This document shows, one piece after another, positions 13,141 through 13,195 of a stretch of 13,195 nucleotides of DNA. Position numbers and translations under genes: made by a program. Origin of the DNA: Mariprofundus sp. (GTDB lineage Bacteria; Pseudomonadota; Zetaproteobacteria; Mariprofundales; Mariprofundaceae); contig WFUI01000081.1 of assembly GCA_015485035.1 (NCBI GenBank), positions 1-13,195 on the forward strand, written 5' to 3'. Position 1 is the stretch's first letter. Each line of letters starts with the position of its first letter. The notes beneath the pieces were generated by a model that did not search any database, was not told the origin of the DNA, and saw only the letters and a list, made by a program, of their open reading frames with translations.

Positions 13141-13195
13141 TCATTCAGTTTCATCAACATGTGGTACGATGGTTTCGAGAATACGCAAAAATTCC
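13141..13195 (-). CDS. C-terminal end of an upstream gene, unidentified
   Basis: An open frame enters from the right edge and ends at TGA 13141, giving EFLRILETIVPHVDETE. It stops 19 bases before tyrA, with the tyrA ribosome binding site in between, as expected for an operon neighbour. In many proteobacteria hisC or pheA precedes tyrA, and a helical tail like this would fit a hisC-type aminotransferase. Seventeen residues are too few to identify it. Confidence 0.4.
   Translation of the reverse strand, partial: EFLRILETIVPHVDETE

Noticed and set aside
1..13195. CRISPR array, insertion sequence or rRNA
   Set aside because: No regularly spaced repeats, no transposase or IS-type terminal repeats, and no rRNA-like sequence were seen on either strand.

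Overview
The window joins two different kinds of DNA. The right two thirds (about 4250-13195) is a compact, co-directional, minus-strand chromosomal gene block. The left third (about 1-4213) is visibly more AT-rich and looks like one end of an integrated mobile element abutting, and overlapping, a tRNA-Asn gene.

Chromosomal block, read in the direction of transcription (right to left): the last codons of an unidentified gene, tyrA (prephenate dehydrogenase), aroA (EPSP synthase), cmk (cytidylate kinase), rpsA (ribosomal protein S1), ihfB (IHF beta subunit), lapA and lapB (envelope / LPS-assembly regulators), pyrF (OMP decarboxylase), dgt (HD-type dNTP triphosphohydrolase), then tRNA-Asn(GUU). 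Many junctions overlap by 4 bp (tyrA/aroA, aroA/cmk, lapA/lapB) or 8 bp (pyrF/dgt), so translational coupling is likely. The order aroA-cmk-rpsA-ihfB-lapA-lapB-pyrF is the familiar proteobacterial one. Cmk (DTGLLYR) and the dGTPase (short HD form) look more like alphaproteobacterial versions. That mixture would fit a proteobacterium outside the classic gamma models, possibly a zetaproteobacterium such as Mariprofundus. This is inference from protein flavour and gene order, not a taxonomic proof.

Mobile-element end: a minus-strand gene for a two-TM, coiled-coil protein runs off the left edge. A 268-bp divergent intergenic region follows, with a GC-rich structured block that is a candidate replication or transfer origin. 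Then comes a plus-strand run: a ribbon-helix-helix-like DNA-binding protein, a Rep_trans-type replication initiator/relaxase, two very small proteins, and a large serine recombinase. The recombinase reading frame runs through the tRNA-Asn terminator and ends inside the tRNA-Asn gene on the opposite strand. This suggests that tRNA-Asn is the integration site and that the other element end lies beyond position 1.

The most interesting part is this replicative-integrative module (RHH + Rep + small acidic proteins + serine integrase), with its candidate origin and the integrase/tRNA/terminator overlap. Other points are an unusually long, acidic N-terminal extension on ribosomal protein S1, and the addition of dgt to the end of the conserved operon.
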